A stretch of 64,000 bases of DNA, taken from positions 2,046,001 through 2,110,000 of the forward strand of contig NC_009092.1 in the NCBI RefSeq assembly GCF_000016065.1, in the 5' to 3' direction. The DNA comes from Shewanella loihica PV-4. Lineage in GTDB: Bacteria; Pseudomonadota; Gammaproteobacteria; Enterobacterales; Shewanellaceae. Position numbers and translations under genes: made by a program. Within the stretch, counting starts at the first letter, position 1. Each line of letters opens with the position of its first letter. The notes below the pieces were generated by a model. That model searched no databases, was not told the DNA's origin, and saw only the letters and a program-made list of their open reading frames with translations. This document shows, piece by piece, positions 63,122 through 64,000 of the stretch.

Positions 63122-64000
63122 TCAAGATGATTTACGAACCCGTAAATACCACTCAGACAAGAGTCTGACCTGTTTCTTGGTGTAGCCTTTCTCCATCATG
63201 CGATTGACGAAATCGTCGTGCTTACGCTGATCGTCTGTCGAGGTCTTGGTATTGAATGAGATAACCGGCAGCAGATCTTCCGTGTTGGAGAACATCTTTT
63301 TCTCGATGACGGTACGCAGCTTCTCATAGCTGGTCCACAGAGGGTTAGAGCCTTCGTTGTTGGCCCTGGCGCGCAGTACGAAGTTGACGATCTCATTGCG
63401 GAAATCTTTCGGGTTACTGATCCCCGCAGGCTTCTCTATCTTCTCAAGCTCGGCGTTGAGGGCGGCACGATCGAACAGCTGGCCTGTCTCAGGATCCCGG
63501 TACTCCTGATCCTGGATCCAGAAGTCGGCGTAGGTGACATAGCGATCGAAGATGTTCTGGCCATATTCCGAATAGGATTCCAGGTAGGCGGTCTGGATCT
63601 CTTTACCGATGAACTCGATATATTTAGGGGTGAGGTAGCCTTTTAGGAACTCCATATAGCGCTCGGCCGTCTCGGCGGGGAACTGTTCCTGCTCGATTTG
63701 GCGCTCCAGCACATAGAAGAGGTGCACAGGGTTGGCGGCGATCTCGCTGTGATCGAAGTTAAACACCTTAGAGAGGATCTTAAAGGCGAAGCGGGTAGAG
63801 AGCCCCTGCATCCCTTCATCCACACCGGCATAGTCGCGATACTCCTGATAAGACTTGGCCTTAGGATCGGTATCTTTCAGGCTCTCGCCATCATAGACCC
63901 GCATCTTAGAGTAGATGGAAGAGTTTTCCGGCGCCTTGATGCGCGACAGTACGCTAAACTGGGCCAGCGTCTCTAGGGTATAAGGCGCGCATGGCGCCTG
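63122..64000 (-). CDS. PrkA-type serine protein kinase (YeaG), C-terminal part (partial)
   Basis: The reading frame runs off the right edge, so the start is not in the window; 292 codons are visible. They carry the PrkA C-terminal domain: KMRVYDGESLKDTDPKAKSYQEYRDYAGVDEGMQGLSTRF, then the stretch SKVFNFDHSEIAANPVHLFYVLE and ending with LLSEWYLRVRKSS. The missing N-terminal part should hold the AAA-like ATPase and kinase domains. First gene of the prkA-yeaH-spoVR unit and 47 bases before yeaH. Confidence 0.9.
   Translation of the reverse strand, partial: QAPCAPYTLETLAQFSVLSRIKAPENSSIYSKMRVYDGESLKDTDPKAKSYQEYRDYAGVDEGMQGLSTRFAFKILSKVFNFDHSEIAANPVHLFYVLERQIEQEQFPAETAERYMEFLKGYLTPKYIEFIGKEIQTAYLESYSEYGQNIFDRYVTYADFWIQDQEYRDPETGQLFDRAALNAELEKIEKPAGISNPKDFRNEIVNFVLRARANNEGSNPLWTSYEKLRTVIEKKMFSNTEDLLPVISFNTKTSTDDQRKHDDFVNRMMEKGYTKKQVRLLSEWYLRVRKSS

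Overview
The window looks like chromosomal DNA of a Shewanella species. Reasons are the gene orders proQ-prc-pepN, rlmL-(glutaredoxin-like)-uup-(DUF3466)-rmf-fabA-lonH, prpB-prpC-acnD-prpF behind a GntR regulator, uvrY-uvrC-pgsA-tRNA(Gly-Cys-Leu), and a dedicated Gram-negative sortase locus; GC content is moderate. Species level (for example an S. loihica-like strain) is a guess. Coding density is high, and I see no insertion sequence, prophage, integrase or CRISPR array.

Layout. 1-2.1 kb: end of a YegD-type Hsp70, CreA lipoprotein, cystathionine beta-lyase. 2.2-9.2 kb: the proteobacterial dedicated sortase system, with histidine kinase and response regulator transcribed leftward and an OmpA-like protein, a VIT/von Willebrand target and its class GN sortase transcribed rightward. 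9.3-14.4 kb (leftward): a GGDEF protein and a LetA/LetB (YebS/YebT) lipid-transport operon in which LetA is two genes. 14.5-21.4 kb: LexA-controlled yebG with msrC, then proQ, prc, pepN and a DUF2835 gene. 21.7-28.6 kb: four envelope genes (DUF1302, DUF1329, YCF48-like propeller, MMPL/RND pump) that look like one trans-envelope transport system. 28.9-35.5 kb: the 1614-residue NAD-glutamate dehydrogenase, pyrD, zapC. 35.5-36.8 kb: a gene-poor stretch, then two decayed and four intact initiator tRNA-fMet genes in tandem (leftward). 37-45.9 kb: rlmL, glutaredoxin-like, uup, DUF3466 protein, rmf, fabA and a Lon-like protease. 46-53 kb: the methylcitrate (propionate) operon with its GntR regulator and four copies of the palindrome TTGTCGACAA. 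53.2-56.9 kb: uvrY, uvrC, pgsA and three tRNAs. 57-60.2 kb: orphan type IV pilin-like protein, L,D-transpeptidase, MepK-like endopeptidase, ribosomal protein L25. 60.2-64 kb (leftward): spoVR, yeaH, and the C-terminal part of prkA.

How the genes work together. Much of the window concerns the envelope: a regulated one-sortase/one-target system, a periplasm-spanning MCE tunnel, a candidate hydrophobic-molecule transport system, peptidoglycan crosslinking and crosslink-cleaving enzymes, and FabA for unsaturated fatty acids. A metabolic block handles propionate via 2-methylcitrate. The sites I consider most worth checking are the terminator-like hairpin inside the start of the sortase-target gene, the CBM9-like sensor of the sortase kinase, the four-gene DUF1302/DUF1329/YCF48/MMPL unit, the tRNA-fMet array with two remnants sharing the same insertions, the palindromic operators of the prp operon, a cluster of six GATC sites behind pyrD, and short degenerate tandem repeats that begin at or near stop codons.
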